NCBI RefSeq assembly: GCF_000964545.1
Contig: NZ_BBVD01000010.1
Coordinates: forward strand, 186,001 to 250,000
Source: Comamonas thiooxydans
GTDB taxonomy: Bacteria; Pseudomonadota; Gammaproteobacteria; Burkholderiales; Burkholderiaceae_C
DNA: 64,000 nucleotides
Direction: 5' to 3'
Shown here: piece after piece, positions 1 to 7,923 of the stretch
How positions within the stretch are numbered: the first letter of the stretch is position 1
Layout: every line of letters starts with the position of its first letter
Made by a program: the position numbers and the translations under genes
Notes under the pieces: generated by a model
What the model was told of the DNA's origin: nothing
The model's database searches: none
What the model saw: only the letters and a program-made list of their open reading frames with translations

Positions 1-598
1 CAATCACCTCGGGGCCGACCGGCAGCCAGGCACGGCCTGGATCACGCTGCTGGGCCGTGGCCAGCAGTTGCGGGCTGCACACGGGCACGACCTCTTCGTC
101 CATCAGCCACTGCGCCTGCACGCCGGGCCAGCGGACCACCTGCTCGGGCGTGCCCGCGTAGAGAGCGGCATCGAACACCGTGTCGGCAAACAGGAAAGGC
201 CGGGTCTGCACATCGATATGCACAGTGATGTCGGGGTGCTGCTGTGCCAGTTGCGGCAGGCGCGGCAGCAGCCAGCGCGTGGCAAAGGTGGGCACGGCCG
301 CCAGATTGATGGGGCCGCCCTCGCCCTGATGGCTCATCAGATCCAGCGTGTCGCGCTCCAGCCCCTGCAGCCAGCGTCCCACCTGCTTGGCGTAATGCAG
401 TCCCGCATCGGTGAGCAGCACGCCGTGGCGTGTGCGCTTGAACAGCGCCACGCCCACAAACTCCTCCAGCGCAATGATCTGGCGCGAGACGGCACTTTGC
501 GTCAGCGACAGCTCCTGCGCAGCCTTGGTGTAGCTGACATGGCGGGCAGCCGATTCAAAGCAGGCCAGGGCCTGGGTGGAAGGGAGAACTCTGCGCAT
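1..598 (-). CDS. LysR-family regulator (GcvA-like), 3' end cut by window
   Basis: Minus-strand gene starting at the ATG complementary to 596-598 and running off the left edge; 199 codons are visible. The N-terminus (MRRVLPSTQALACFESAAR) and the helix-turn-helix around QELSLTQSAVSRQI are typical of LysR regulators of the GcvA subgroup. The visible effector-binding part contains TVHIDVQTRPF and FDAALYAG. It is divergent from the glutaryl-CoA dehydrogenase gene, so regulation of the gcdH cluster is the obvious inference. The ligand may be glutarate or a derivative, which is not shown by sequence. The last third of the protein is missing. Confidence 0.9.
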   Translation of the reverse strand, partial: MRRVLPSTQALACFESAARHVSYTKAAQELSLTQSAVSRQIIALEEFVGVALFKRTRHGVLLTDAGLHYAKQVGRWLQGLERDTLDLMSHQGEGGPINLAAVPTFATRWLLPRLPQLAQQHPDITVHIDVQTRPFLFADTVFDAALYAGTPEQVVRWPGVQAQWLMDEEVVPVCSPQLLATAQQRDPGRAWLPVGPEVI

Positions 599-679
599 AT
601 CTCTTGTGCTTAGAACGCATCAATCAATCTAAAAACAACGGGGAAACCCTGAATAATTCTTTTATACATGCGTTTTACT

Positions 680-701
680 CATCCATAGATGATTATTCAT
701 C
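680..701. promoter_or_regulatory. candidate LysR operator upstream of gcdH
   Basis: Overlapping inverted repeats: CATC-CATA-GATG (680-691) and GATGA-TTAT-TCATC (688-701). They lie between the divergent LysR gene and gcdH, about 95 bp before the gcdH start. The position and symmetry fit a LysR binding region. Binding is inferred, not shown. Confidence 0.35.
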
Positions 702-795
702 GTTTGCCAGCCCTTGTTCTGCAAACCTAATATGTGTGCAAGCACTCAGGCGGAAATGCGCCTGCAATCCGACACCTTGCATTCAGGAGATGAAC

Positions 796-1989
796 ATGGC
801 CAATGGCTACCAGTGGGACGACTGCTTCCAACTCGACCAGCAACTGACCGAAGACGAGCGCATGATCCGCGACGCAGCGCGCGAGTACTGCCAGGACAAG
901 CTCAAGCCTCGCGTGCAAGCCATGTTCCGCAACGAGTCCGTGGACGTCAGCATCTTCCGCGAGATGGGCGAGCTGGGCCTGCTGGGCCCCACCATCCCCA
1001 CGCAATACGGTGGCGCGGGTCTGAACTATGTGAGCTACGGCCTGGTGGCGCGCGAGATCGAGCGTGTTGATTCGGGCTATCGTTCCATGGCCTCCGTGCA
1101 ATCGTCGCTGGTGATGGTGCCCATCAACGAGTTCGGCACCGAAGCGCAGAAGATGAAATACCTGCCCAAGCTGGCTTCGGGCGAGTTCATCGGCTGCTTC
1201 GGCCTGACTGAGCCCGACCACGGCTCCGACCCCGGCTCCATGGCCACACGCGCCTACAAGGTCGACGGCGGCTATCGCCTCAAGGGCAACAAGATGTGGA
1301 TCACCAACAGCCCCGTGGCCGACGTGTTCGTGGTCTGGGCCAAGGAAGTCTCCGAGGACGGCACCGTGGGCCAGATCCGCGGCTTTGTGCTGGAAAAGGG
1401 CATGAAGGGTTTGTCCGCCCCCGCCATCCACGGCAAGGTGGGCCTGCGCGCCTCCATCACTGGTGAAATCGTGATGGACGATGTGTTCTGCCCCGAAGAA
1501 AACGCCTTCCCCGACGTGCGCGGCCTCAAGGGCCCATTCACCTGCCTGAACAGCGCCCGCTTCGGCATTGCCTGGGGTGCGCTGGGTGCGGCAGAAGACT
1601 GCTGGCACACCGCCCGCCAGTACACGCTGGACCGCAAGCAGTTCGGCCGTCCCCTGGCCGCCAACCAGCTGATCCAGAAGAAGCTGGCCGATATGCAGAC
1701 CGAAATCACGCTGGGCCTGCAAGCCGCACTGCGCGTGGGCCGCATGAAGGACGAACACCAGAACGTGATCGAGATCACCTCTCTGGTCAAGCGCAACAAC
1801 TGCGGCAAGTCGCTGGACATCGCCCGCATGGCGCGCGACATGCTGGGCGGCAACGGCATCAGCGACGAGTTCGGTGTGGCCCGCCACCTGGTGAACCTGG
1901 AAGTGGTGAACACCTACGAAGGCACGCACGATGTGCATGCACTGATTCTGGGTCGCGCCCAGACCGGCATTGCGGCGTTTGCGAACTGA
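796..1989 (+). CDS. gcdH: glutaryl-CoA dehydrogenase
   Basis: 397 aa acyl-CoA dehydrogenase. In this family it oxidatively decarboxylates glutaryl-CoA to crotonyl-CoA using FAD, in lysine/tryptophan/glutarate catabolism. Visible features: N-terminal helical domain, FAD/substrate segment GCFGLTEPDHGSDP, KMWITNSPVADVFVVWAK, the C-terminal helical domain with RKQFGRPLAANQLIQKKLAD, and NTYEGTHDVHALILGRA with the catalytic Glu near residue 375. I chose the ATG at 796 because AGGAG at 785-789 is 6 bases upstream; the reading frame stays open further upstream without a better site. Length matches the family (about 395 aa). The neighbouring CoA-transferase supports glutaryl-CoA rather than another acyl-CoA. 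Confidence 0.93.
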   Translation: MANGYQWDDCFQLDQQLTEDERMIRDAAREYCQDKLKPRVQAMFRNESVDVSIFREMGELGLLGPTIPTQYGGAGLNYVSYGLVAREIERVDSGYRSMASVQSSLVMVPINEFGTEAQKMKYLPKLASGEFIGCFGLTEPDHGSDPGSMATRAYKVDGGYRLKGNKMWITNSPVADVFVVWAKEVSEDGTVGQIRGFVLEKGMKGLSAPAIHGKVGLRASITGEIVMDDVFCPEENAFPDVRGLKGPFTCLNSARFGIAWGALGAAEDCWHTARQYTLDRKQFGRPLAANQLIQKKLADMQTEITLGLQAALRVGRMKDEHQNVIEITSLVKRNNCGKSLDIARMARDMLGGNGISDEFGVARHLVNLEVVNTYEGTHDVHALILGRAQTGIAAFAN

Positions 1990-1992
1990 TAG

Positions 1993-2080
1993 CTCCCCCT
2001 GAGCGGCTACGCCGCTTCCCCCTCTCTCTTCGGGAGGGGGACGGCAGCTTCGCCGCGAGGCGGCTCTTGCTGGCTGCCCT
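1993..2080 (+). repeat. dispersed CCCCCTGAG-type intergenic repeat, copy A
   Basis: GC-rich imperfect palindromic element directly after the gcdH stop. It begins CTCCCCCTGAG, carries a small hairpin (GCGGCTACGCCGC) and a C-run/G-run hairpin (CCCCCTC...GAGGGGG), then CGCCGCGAGGCGG and CTTGCTGGCTGCCC. Related copies lie at 12788-12860, 39659-39750 and, inverted, 24899-24981. Confidence 0.75.
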
Positions 2081-2231
2081 TACCTCGGGGCAATGCCAAC
2101 CACCGCTATTCATTTGTTAGCTGGTACCGCTTGATTTGTCTGTGTTTTGGATAGTTTTCATCTCAAAACCCAGACAAATAAAGCGTAAGCAGCTATTTAT
2201 TTCATTGTTTCGCTTTACGAGGTCATCCGAC

Positions 2232-3494
2232 ATGAACGCATCGACAAGCACTTCCACGGGCGCACTGGCAGGCATCAAGGTGCTGGATCTGTCGCGCGTG
2301 CTGGCGGGCCCCTGGGCCACTCAGATGCTGGCCGATCTGGGGGCCGACGTGGTCAAGGTGGAGCGCCCGGTTGCCGGCGACGATACGCGCCACTGGGGTC
2401 CTCCGTTTCTCAAGGACGATGCAGGCAACGACACGCGCGAAGCCAGCTACTTCACGGCCTGCAACCGCAACAAGCGCAGCCTCACCGTGGACATGGCCCA
2501 CCCCGAAGGCCGGGCACTGCTGCAGCGCATGGCGCAAGAGGCCGATGTGGTGGTGGAGAACTTCAAGACCGGAGGGCTCGCTCAATACGGTCTGGACTAT
2601 GAGAGCCTCAAGGCGCTGAACCCGCGCCTGGTGTACTGCTCCATCACGGGTTTCGGCCAGGACGGCCCTTATGCCGAGCGCGCCGGCTATGACCTCATGG
2701 TGCAAGCCATGTGCGGCCTGATGAGCATCACCGGCCATGCAGATGGCGAACCCGGCGGAGGCCCTCTCAAGGTTGGCGTGGCCGTGATCGATGTGTTCAC
2801 GGGGCTCTATGCCAGCAATGCCATCCTGGCCGCACTCAACGCCCGCGACAATGCGAGAAACGGCACCAACCAGGGCCAGTACATCGATATGGCGCTGCTG
2901 GACGTGGGCATGGCCGTGCTGGCCAACCAGGCTGCAGGGTTTCTGGCCACCGGCCAGGCGCCGGGACGCGCCGGCAACACCCACCCCAGCCTGGCGCCGT
3001 ATCAGGACTTTCCGACATTGGACGGCAATGTGCTGCTGGCCATAGGCAATGACGGTCAGTTCGCGCGCTTTTGCGCAGCCATCGGCCAGGACGGCTGGGC
3101 CCTGGATGCACGCTTTGCCACCAATACCGCCCGTGTACAGAACCGTGCTGCACTGCTGGAGTTGATGAAGCCACAGATGCTTCAGCGCAGCACGGCGGAC
3201 TGGATTGCGCTGCTCGAAGACAAAGCCGTGCCATGCGGCCCCATCAACACCATTGCCCAGGCCTTTGAAGACCCCCAGGTCAAGGCACGCGGCATTCAGA
3301 AAAGCTTGCCGAGAAACGCCAGTAACGGCATTGGCCATATCGCCACCGTCGCCAACCCCATACGTCTGTCGGCCACGCCGGTGACTTACCGCAACGCCCC
3401 ACCTGCCCTCGGCCAGCACACCGATGAGGTGCTGCGCGAATTCGGACTTGATGACAACGCCATTGCTGCGTTGCATGAGCAAGGAGTGGTTTGA
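2232..3494 (+). CDS. CaiB/BaiF family CoA-transferase, probably succinyl-CoA:glutarate type
   Basis: 420 aa class III CoA-transferase. Recognisable parts: N-terminal GIKVLDLSRVLAGPWATQ, DVVKVERP, CNRNKRSLTVDM, VVVENFKTGGLAQYGLDY, and AGYDLMVQAMCGLMSITG, where D154 is in the position of the catalytic Asp of formyl-CoA transferase relatives. The ATG at 2232 has GAGG about 9 bases upstream; the frame is open upstream but in AT-rich sequence that looks like leader. The gene follows gcdH, so a role in loading CoA onto glutarate (as in the SUGCT-like group) is inferred from context. Class III enzymes cannot be assigned a substrate from sequence alone. Confidence 0.88.
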   Translation: MNASTSTSTGALAGIKVLDLSRVLAGPWATQMLADLGADVVKVERPVAGDDTRHWGPPFLKDDAGNDTREASYFTACNRNKRSLTVDMAHPEGRALLQRMAQEADVVVENFKTGGLAQYGLDYESLKALNPRLVYCSITGFGQDGPYAERAGYDLMVQAMCGLMSITGHADGEPGGGPLKVGVAVIDVFTGLYASNAILAALNARDNARNGTNQGQYIDMALLDVGMAVLANQAAGFLATGQAPGRAGNTHPSLAPYQDFPTLDGNVLLAIGNDGQFARFCAAIGQDGWALDARFATNTARVQNRAALLELMKPQMLQRSTADWIALLEDKAVPCGPINTIAQAFEDPQVKARGIQKSLPRNASNGIGHIATVANPIRLSATPVTYRNAPPALGQHTDEVLREFGLDDNAIAALHEQGVV

Positions 3495-3606
3495 GGCCTT
3501 CACGGCCAAAGCAAGCTCCTGACAACAAAAGAGGGCCCAAGCCCCGAAAACCGCAGGCAATTCCACCAGAGATGCACTGCCAATCACACTTTCCAAGGAG
3601 ACATTG

Positions 3607-4575
3607 ATGTTCAAGTTCACAGCCACCGTTCTGGCTGCCATGGCTTTTTGCGGCGCTGCACAGGCACAAGGCGCCTATCCCAACAAGCCCATCCGCCTGC
3701 TGGTTCCCTTTGCTGCTGGCGGCACGACCGACCTGATCGCCCGCATCATTGCCGAGCCGCTGAGCCGCGAACTGGGCCAGTCCGTGGTGGTGGAAAACAA
3801 GGGCGGCGGCGGCGGCAGCATCGGTGCCTCCGAAACCGCCCGCGCCGCGCCCGATGGCTACAACCTCGGCATTGCCACCGTGTCCACCACGGCGACCAAC
3901 CCGGCCATCAACCCCAAGATTCCCTACAACGTCGCCACCGACTTCACGCCCATCGTGAACATTGCGGCCACGCCCAACATCATTGCGGCCAATCCCAAGT
4001 TTGCCGGCAAGGACTACAAAAACTTCCTGACCGAGATCAAGAACAACCCTGCCAAGTACTCCTACGCTTCGCCCGGTCTGGGCTCCATCACCCATCTGAT
4101 GATGGAAATGTTCAAGCTGGAAACCAAGACCGAGATGACCCACGTGCCCTACCGTGGCTCCGGCCCTGCGCTCAACGACACCGTGGCCGGCCAGGTGCCG
4201 CTGATTTTCGACAACCTGCCCTCCACCCTGCCCTTTGTGAAGGAAAAGCGCCTCACGGCTCTGGTCGTCGCCGCCCCCCAGCGCGTTGCCGCCCTGCCTG
4301 ATGTGCCGACCTTCAAGGAAATCGGCCTGCCCCAGGTCAACCGCATGGCGTACTACGGCATCGTCGGCCCCAAGAACCTGCCCAAGGAGGTGGTGGCCAA
4401 GATCAATGCCGCCGTGCGCAAGGCCGTGCAGGACCCCAACGTGAAAAAGCGCATCGAGGAAAGCGGCTCCATCATCATGGCCGACACCCCCGAAGCCTTT
4501 GCCAAGCAGATGGCCGAAGAGCTGGCCGTCTACAAGAACGTGGTGCAAAAGCAGAATCTGAAGATGGACGAATAA
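3607..4575 (+). CDS. Bug/TctC-family periplasmic solute receptor
   Basis: 322 aa. Signal peptide at the N-terminus (MFKFTATVLAAMAFCGAAQA, cleavage after AQA near residue 20). The mature protein has the Bug signature YPNKPIRLLVPFAAGGTTDL, RIIAEPLS, VVENKGGGGGSIGA and VPYRGSGPALNDTVAGQVPL. AAGGAG at 3595-3600 selects the ATG at 3607 over the TTG at 3604. Such receptors bind carboxylates in the periplasm and feed tripartite tricarboxylate (TctAB) transporters. No TctA or TctB gene is adjacent, so this is an orphan receptor. Placement behind gcdH and the CoA-transferase suggests a glutarate-like ligand, by context only. Confidence 0.92.
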   Translation: MFKFTATVLAAMAFCGAAQAQGAYPNKPIRLLVPFAAGGTTDLIARIIAEPLSRELGQSVVVENKGGGGGSIGASETARAAPDGYNLGIATVSTTATNPAINPKIPYNVATDFTPIVNIAATPNIIAANPKFAGKDYKNFLTEIKNNPAKYSYASPGLGSITHLMMEMFKLETKTEMTHVPYRGSGPALNDTVAGQVPLIFDNLPSTLPFVKEKRLTALVVAAPQRVAALPDVPTFKEIGLPQVNRMAYYGIVGPKNLPKEVVAKINAAVRKAVQDPNVKKRIEESGSIIMADTPEAFAKQMAEELAVYKNVVQKQNLKMDE

Positions 4576-4591
4576 GCGTCTGCTGCGCATG

Positions 4592-4632
4592 AAAAAAGCC
4601 CTCGCCGGCACATACCGGCGAGGGCTTTTTCT
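4592..4632. terminator. bidirectional intrinsic terminator
   Basis: Perfect 11-bp stem GCCCTCGCCGG (4598-4608)/CCGGCGAGGGC (4615-4625) with A6 before and T5 after it. It sits between the convergent Bug receptor and porin genes and can serve both. Confidence 0.9.
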
Positions 4633-4696
4633 TTGCCTTGCCTCATGCACAAGCCAGGTGCCCATGCCTGAAACTGGTGCAGCACAAGACCTGTTC

Positions 4697-5746
4697 TCAG
4701 AAGCGGTGACGGATGCCCACCAGGGCACTGGTGCCGGACTTGTTGGGAATGTCCATGCTCACGCGGTCATACATGGCCACGGCATAGACATCGGTGCGCT
4801 TTGACAGGAAATGGTCGTAGCCCAGGCTGACGGTGGTGCGTGTGCCGCTGACATTGCCCACTTCCGACTTGGTACGCGCCGCCGCAGCCTTGAAGGTTCC
4901 AGGCGTGCCGCTGACTGGAATGTCCAGACCCAGCGAGTAGGTGGTGTTCTCACGATCCTGGGCGTTGATCTTGGCCTGGCCGTAAGTGGCATAGAGCTTG
5001 GCCACGCTGAAGTCGTAGCTGCCGCCCACCATCCAGTTGCTCTTGGTCGGCATCACCGCCAGCGATACCGGGTTGCTGATCTGCGCACGCTCGTAGAACG
5101 CGGTCAGGCTCAGCGGGCCGCCCGAGTACATCAGGTTCAGGCCCACATTCTTCTTGCCCTTGTTGCCACTGCTGCTCTGCTCGCCGAACTGGTAATGCAC
5201 ATTGGCCTTGAGACCGCCGAAGCTGGGCGTGGAATACAGGATCTGATTGCTCCAGCCGGTGTTGGATGCCGTGGTCAGGCTGTCCGCGCCCCAGGCCGCA
5301 GTCGTCATATTGGCATGCAGCACCAGCGGCGAGACTGTGAAGGAGTCGCCAAACGGATTGGTCAGCACAGTGGGCAGAAAGTTCGGTGCCATGCCACGAC
5401 CCAGGCTCACACGACCAAAGCTGCCAGCCAGACCCACATTGGCATCACGCGAGAAAAAGGGGTCGGCATCAAAGCGACCAGGAGTACCGGTATCGGCACG
5501 AAAAAAGCTGGTGATATTGAAGTCGGCCTTGAGACCGCCACCCAGATCCTCCACGCCTTTCACACCCCACCAGGAAGTGGTCAGACCGCCGGAGCCGACC
5601 GAGGCCACGCGTTCTTGCCCTGCCAGCTTCATGGAGCCCGCATAGCTATCGATGGTGCCGGTGAGCTGCACGGAACTCTGGGCCTGAGCCGACAGGCTGG
5701 CCACAGCCAGGGCGATGGTGGTGAAGGTAGTGGCAAACGCTTTCAT
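4697..5746 (-). CDS. Gram-negative trimeric porin
   Basis: 349 aa. N-terminal signal peptide (MKAFATTFTTIALAVASLSAQAQ), then SSVQLTGTIDSYAGSM, the typical opening of betaproteobacterial general porins. Internal features: TSWWGVKGVEDLGGGLKA, FGRVSLGRGMAPNFLPT, many alternating beta-strand segments, and a C-terminal Phe (GIRHRF) expected for BAM-dependent outer-membrane insertion. The start at 5746 is preceded by AGAGGAAA; an upstream in-frame start lacks a signal peptide at its N-terminus. It forms a diffusion channel in the outer membrane. A perfect palindrome 56 bp upstream suggests specific transcriptional control. Confidence 0.93.
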   Translation of the reverse strand: MKAFATTFTTIALAVASLSAQAQSSVQLTGTIDSYAGSMKLAGQERVASVGSGGLTTSWWGVKGVEDLGGGLKADFNITSFFRADTGTPGRFDADPFFSRDANVGLAGSFGRVSLGRGMAPNFLPTVLTNPFGDSFTVSPLVLHANMTTAAWGADSLTTASNTGWSNQILYSTPSFGGLKANVHYQFGEQSSSGNKGKKNVGLNLMYSGGPLSLTAFYERAQISNPVSLAVMPTKSNWMVGGSYDFSVAKLYATYGQAKINAQDRENTTYSLGLDIPVSGTPGTFKAAAARTKSEVGNVSGTRTTVSLGYDHFLSKRTDVYAVAMYDRVSMDIPNKSGTSALVGIRHRF

Positions 5747-5801
5747 GGATGGTTTCCTCTCTAAAAAGTTTGAGACAAACCACCCATGCAAGAGTCAGGC
5801 C

Positions 5802-5819
5802 AGTTTTGTATACAAAACT
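5802..5819. promoter_or_regulatory. 18-bp perfect palindrome (GntR-like operator) upstream of porin
   Basis: AGTTTTGTATACAAAACT is a perfect inverted repeat centred at 5810/5811, 56 bp upstream of the porin ATG and touching the stop codon of sotB. The core TTGTATACAA resembles operators of GntR/FadR-type regulators. The regulator is not identifiable in the window. Confidence 0.55.
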
Positions 5820-7026
5820 AGGACTTCAAACGGAAGCTGTCGGCCAGCTTGAGCATCATGTACAACCAGAGCGCGCCGCCCATGGCAATCAGCAGGCCGC
5901 CCACGAGGCCTATATGCGTCATGCCCCATTGCTGGCTGACGATGCTGCCCAGCAGTGCGCCGCCGCCAATGCCGATATTGAAAATGCCCGAGAACATGGA
6001 CATGGCCACATCGGTGGCATCGGGCGCCAGATTCAGCACCTTGGACTGCATGGACAGCGCAAAGCAGATCATGGAGATGCCCCAGACCGAGCTTTGCAGA
6101 TACAGGCTCCAGACATGCGTGCTGCTCATGACCAGCAGCAACAGGCTCAGCGCCAGCACGCCGATGGACGCCAGCAGAAAGCCGCGCGGAAAGCGCAGAC
6201 CGAACCAGCCGAACAGCACGCTGCCCACAATGCCCATGCCGCCATACAGCAGCAGCACGGCCGTGGTCACATCGCCGGCGTGGCCGGCAATGTCCTGCAC
6301 AAAGGGCTCGATATAGCTATACGCCGTGAACTGGCCGGTAATCACCACCACCAGCAGCACATAGATGCCAACCAGGGCCGGGCGCCTGAACAGCATGGGC
6401 ACACTGGACAGGGAGCCTGCGTTCTCGCTGGGCAGCAGAGGCAACAGCTTGCCCAGCACCAGCATCACCGCCGCTGCCACCGCGCCAATGGCCAGAAACG
6501 TCATGCGCCAGCCCAGCCATTCACCCACGATGCGGCCCAGCGGAATACCCAGCACCATGGCCACGGAAGTCCCCGTGGCCAGCAGGCTCAGCGCCATGGC
6601 CTTCTTGCCCGGAGGCGCCACCCGCACGGCCAGAGAGGCCGTGATGGACCAGAACACCGCATGCGACAGCGCAATGCCTATACGGCTGATGACCAGGGAT
6701 GCATAGCTCCAGGCCACGCCCGATACCAGATGGCTGAGCACGAACACCGCAAACACGCCCATCAGCAGCTTGCGCCGCTCCACCTTGCGCGTGAGCAGCA
6801 TGAAGGGCAGCGAAGCCAGCGCCACCACCCAGGCATAGATGGTGAGCATCAGTCCGACCTGCTCCACCTGCATGTCAAAGCTGGCGCCAATGCTGCTGAG
6901 CAGACCGACCGGCACAAACTCGCTGGTGTTGAAGACAAAAGCACCCAGCGCCAGCGCAATCACGCTGAGCCAGGCCTGGGTGGGAGATCGGGTCGATTCG
7001 ATAGGGGCAGTCAAGGTTTCTGTCAT
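5818..7026 (-). CDS. sotB: SotB-type sugar/arabinose efflux MFS transporter
   Basis: 402 aa, 12 predicted membrane segments. It closely resembles E. coli SotB (YdeA) as I recall it: FNTSEFVPVGLLSSIGASF, MLTIYAWVVALASLPFMLLT, KVERRKLLMG, HAVFWSITASLAVR, GIPLGRIVGEWLGWRMTF, LLFRRPALVGIYVLLVVV, and LAPDATDVAMSMFSGIFNIG. SotB exports arabinose, IPTG and related sugars from the cytoplasm. The ATG at 7026 gives the family N-terminus; an in-frame extension upstream is not family-like. It is followed by the porin gene on the same strand 71 bp on, but the palindrome between them argues for a separate porin promoter. Confidence 0.9.
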   Translation of the reverse strand: MTETLTAPIESTRSPTQAWLSVIALALGAFVFNTSEFVPVGLLSSIGASFDMQVEQVGLMLTIYAWVVALASLPFMLLTRKVERRKLLMGVFAVFVLSHLVSGVAWSYASLVISRIGIALSHAVFWSITASLAVRVAPPGKKAMALSLLATGTSVAMVLGIPLGRIVGEWLGWRMTFLAIGAVAAAVMLVLGKLLPLLPSENAGSLSSVPMLFRRPALVGIYVLLVVVITGQFTAYSYIEPFVQDIAGHAGDVTTAVLLLYGGMGIVGSVLFGWFGLRFPRGFLLASIGVLALSLLLLVMSSTHVWSLYLQSSVWGISMICFALSMQSKVLNLAPDATDVAMSMFSGIFNIGIGGGALLGSIVSQQWGMTHIGLVGGLLIAMGGALWLYMMLKLADSFRLKS

Positions 7027-7155
7027 GCAATCAAGGCGTGCAGGCGTCTGGCGCCGCAAAACCCGAAATTGTGCGCTTGCAGCATGACAGCAGACAGACA
7101 GCCCGACCTTGCCCCATCAATCAATGGGGTCGGACCGGGCGACGGCAGGGCTTGA

Positions 7156-7815
7156 TCAATACGCGACGGTGAAACGAGCCTTGACGTGTTCGTTCCTGTC
7201 CAGGGCATCGACCAATGCCACGGCCAGGTCCTGAACCGAAATATCGCCGGGCTGGCCGTCGGCCTGCACCAAAGGTTCGTCCTTGCCTGTACGGTAGTGA
7301 CCGCTACGGCCTCTGGACTGCGCATCGGAGCCGCCATGGAAGCCCACGGCCGGGCTCAGCATGGTCCAGTCCAGGGCGGCCTCCTTTTGCAGCTCGGCAA
7401 ACATGTCGCGTGCCGCCGAGGCGCCGGGCTTGATGAAAGCCGGAAAATCGGGCGAATCCACCAGTTGCTGGCCATTCACATACAGGCTGCCGGCTCCGCC
7501 CACGACCAGATAACGCTTGATGCCCGCAGCCTTGACTCCTTGCACGATGGCACGCGAGCCCTGCATGAAATCGTCATAGATATTGGGATTGCTCCAGCCT
7601 GCGTTATAGGCGCTGACCACCGCATCGCAGCCGGTCACGGCGCGCTGCACCTCGTCGGCCTTGAGCACATCGGCCTTGACGAACTGCACATGTTCGCGTG
7701 GGGCAGTGGCCTCGGGCTTGCGGACCAGGGCCACGACCTCGTGACCGCGACGCAGCAACTCATCCAGCAACCCGGCACCGACAAAACCCGTGGCGCCAAT
7801 CAATGCGACTTTCAT
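7156..7815 (-). CDS. NAD(P)-binding oxidoreductase of the atypical SDR (NmrA/YwnB-like) family
   Basis: 219 aa. Rossmann motif near the N-terminus: VALIGATGFVGAGLLDELL (GxTGxxG). Further family segments: EVVALVRKP, DAVVSAYNAGWSNPNIYD, RYLVVGGAGSLYVNG, LDWTMLSPAVGFHGG. It lacks the YxxxK pair of classical SDRs, as is usual in this subgroup, so catalytic activity is uncertain; quinone reduction or a redox-sensing role is possible. AAGGAG lies 8 bases before the ATG. It is divergent from a LysR gene that probably controls it, the common arrangement for this type of pair. Confidence 0.85.
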   Translation of the reverse strand: MKVALIGATGFVGAGLLDELLRRGHEVVALVRKPEATAPREHVQFVKADVLKADEVQRAVTGCDAVVSAYNAGWSNPNIYDDFMQGSRAIVQGVKAAGIKRYLVVGGAGSLYVNGQQLVDSPDFPAFIKPGASAARDMFAELQKEAALDWTMLSPAVGFHGGSDAQSRGRSGHYRTGKDEPLVQADGQPGDISVQDLAVALVDALDRNEHVKARFTVAY

Positions 7816-7849
7816 TGGAAAACTCCTTGTATCTTCAACAGGGCTAAAG

Positions 7850-7867
7850 ATTAATCGGCATTAATCG
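7850..7867. promoter_or_regulatory. candidate LysR box between divergent oxidoreductase and LysR genes
   Basis: ATTAATCG occurs twice (7850-7857 and 7860-7867), repeated at exactly 10 bp, and ATTAAT-CGGC-ATTAAT is also an inverted repeat. It lies in the 108-bp gap between the two starts. The assignment rests on position and symmetry. Confidence 0.4.
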
Positions 7868-7923
7868 CGAGAAAAACCCCTTTCAGCCACCATGACCTTG
7901 AAGCAGTACTTCAAAATAGCCCC

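Noticed and set aside
2223..3641. 472-residue minus-strand frame
   Set aside because: Antisense shadow of the CoA-transferase gene; no recognisable motif.
7112..7129. CCCCAT/ATGGGG hairpin as terminator between sotB and the oxidoreductase gene
   Set aside because: Short stem, no T-run on either strand.
5749..7155. 468-residue plus-strand frame rich in His, Gln and Arg
   Set aside because: It is the exact antisense of sotB, which has strong family features.
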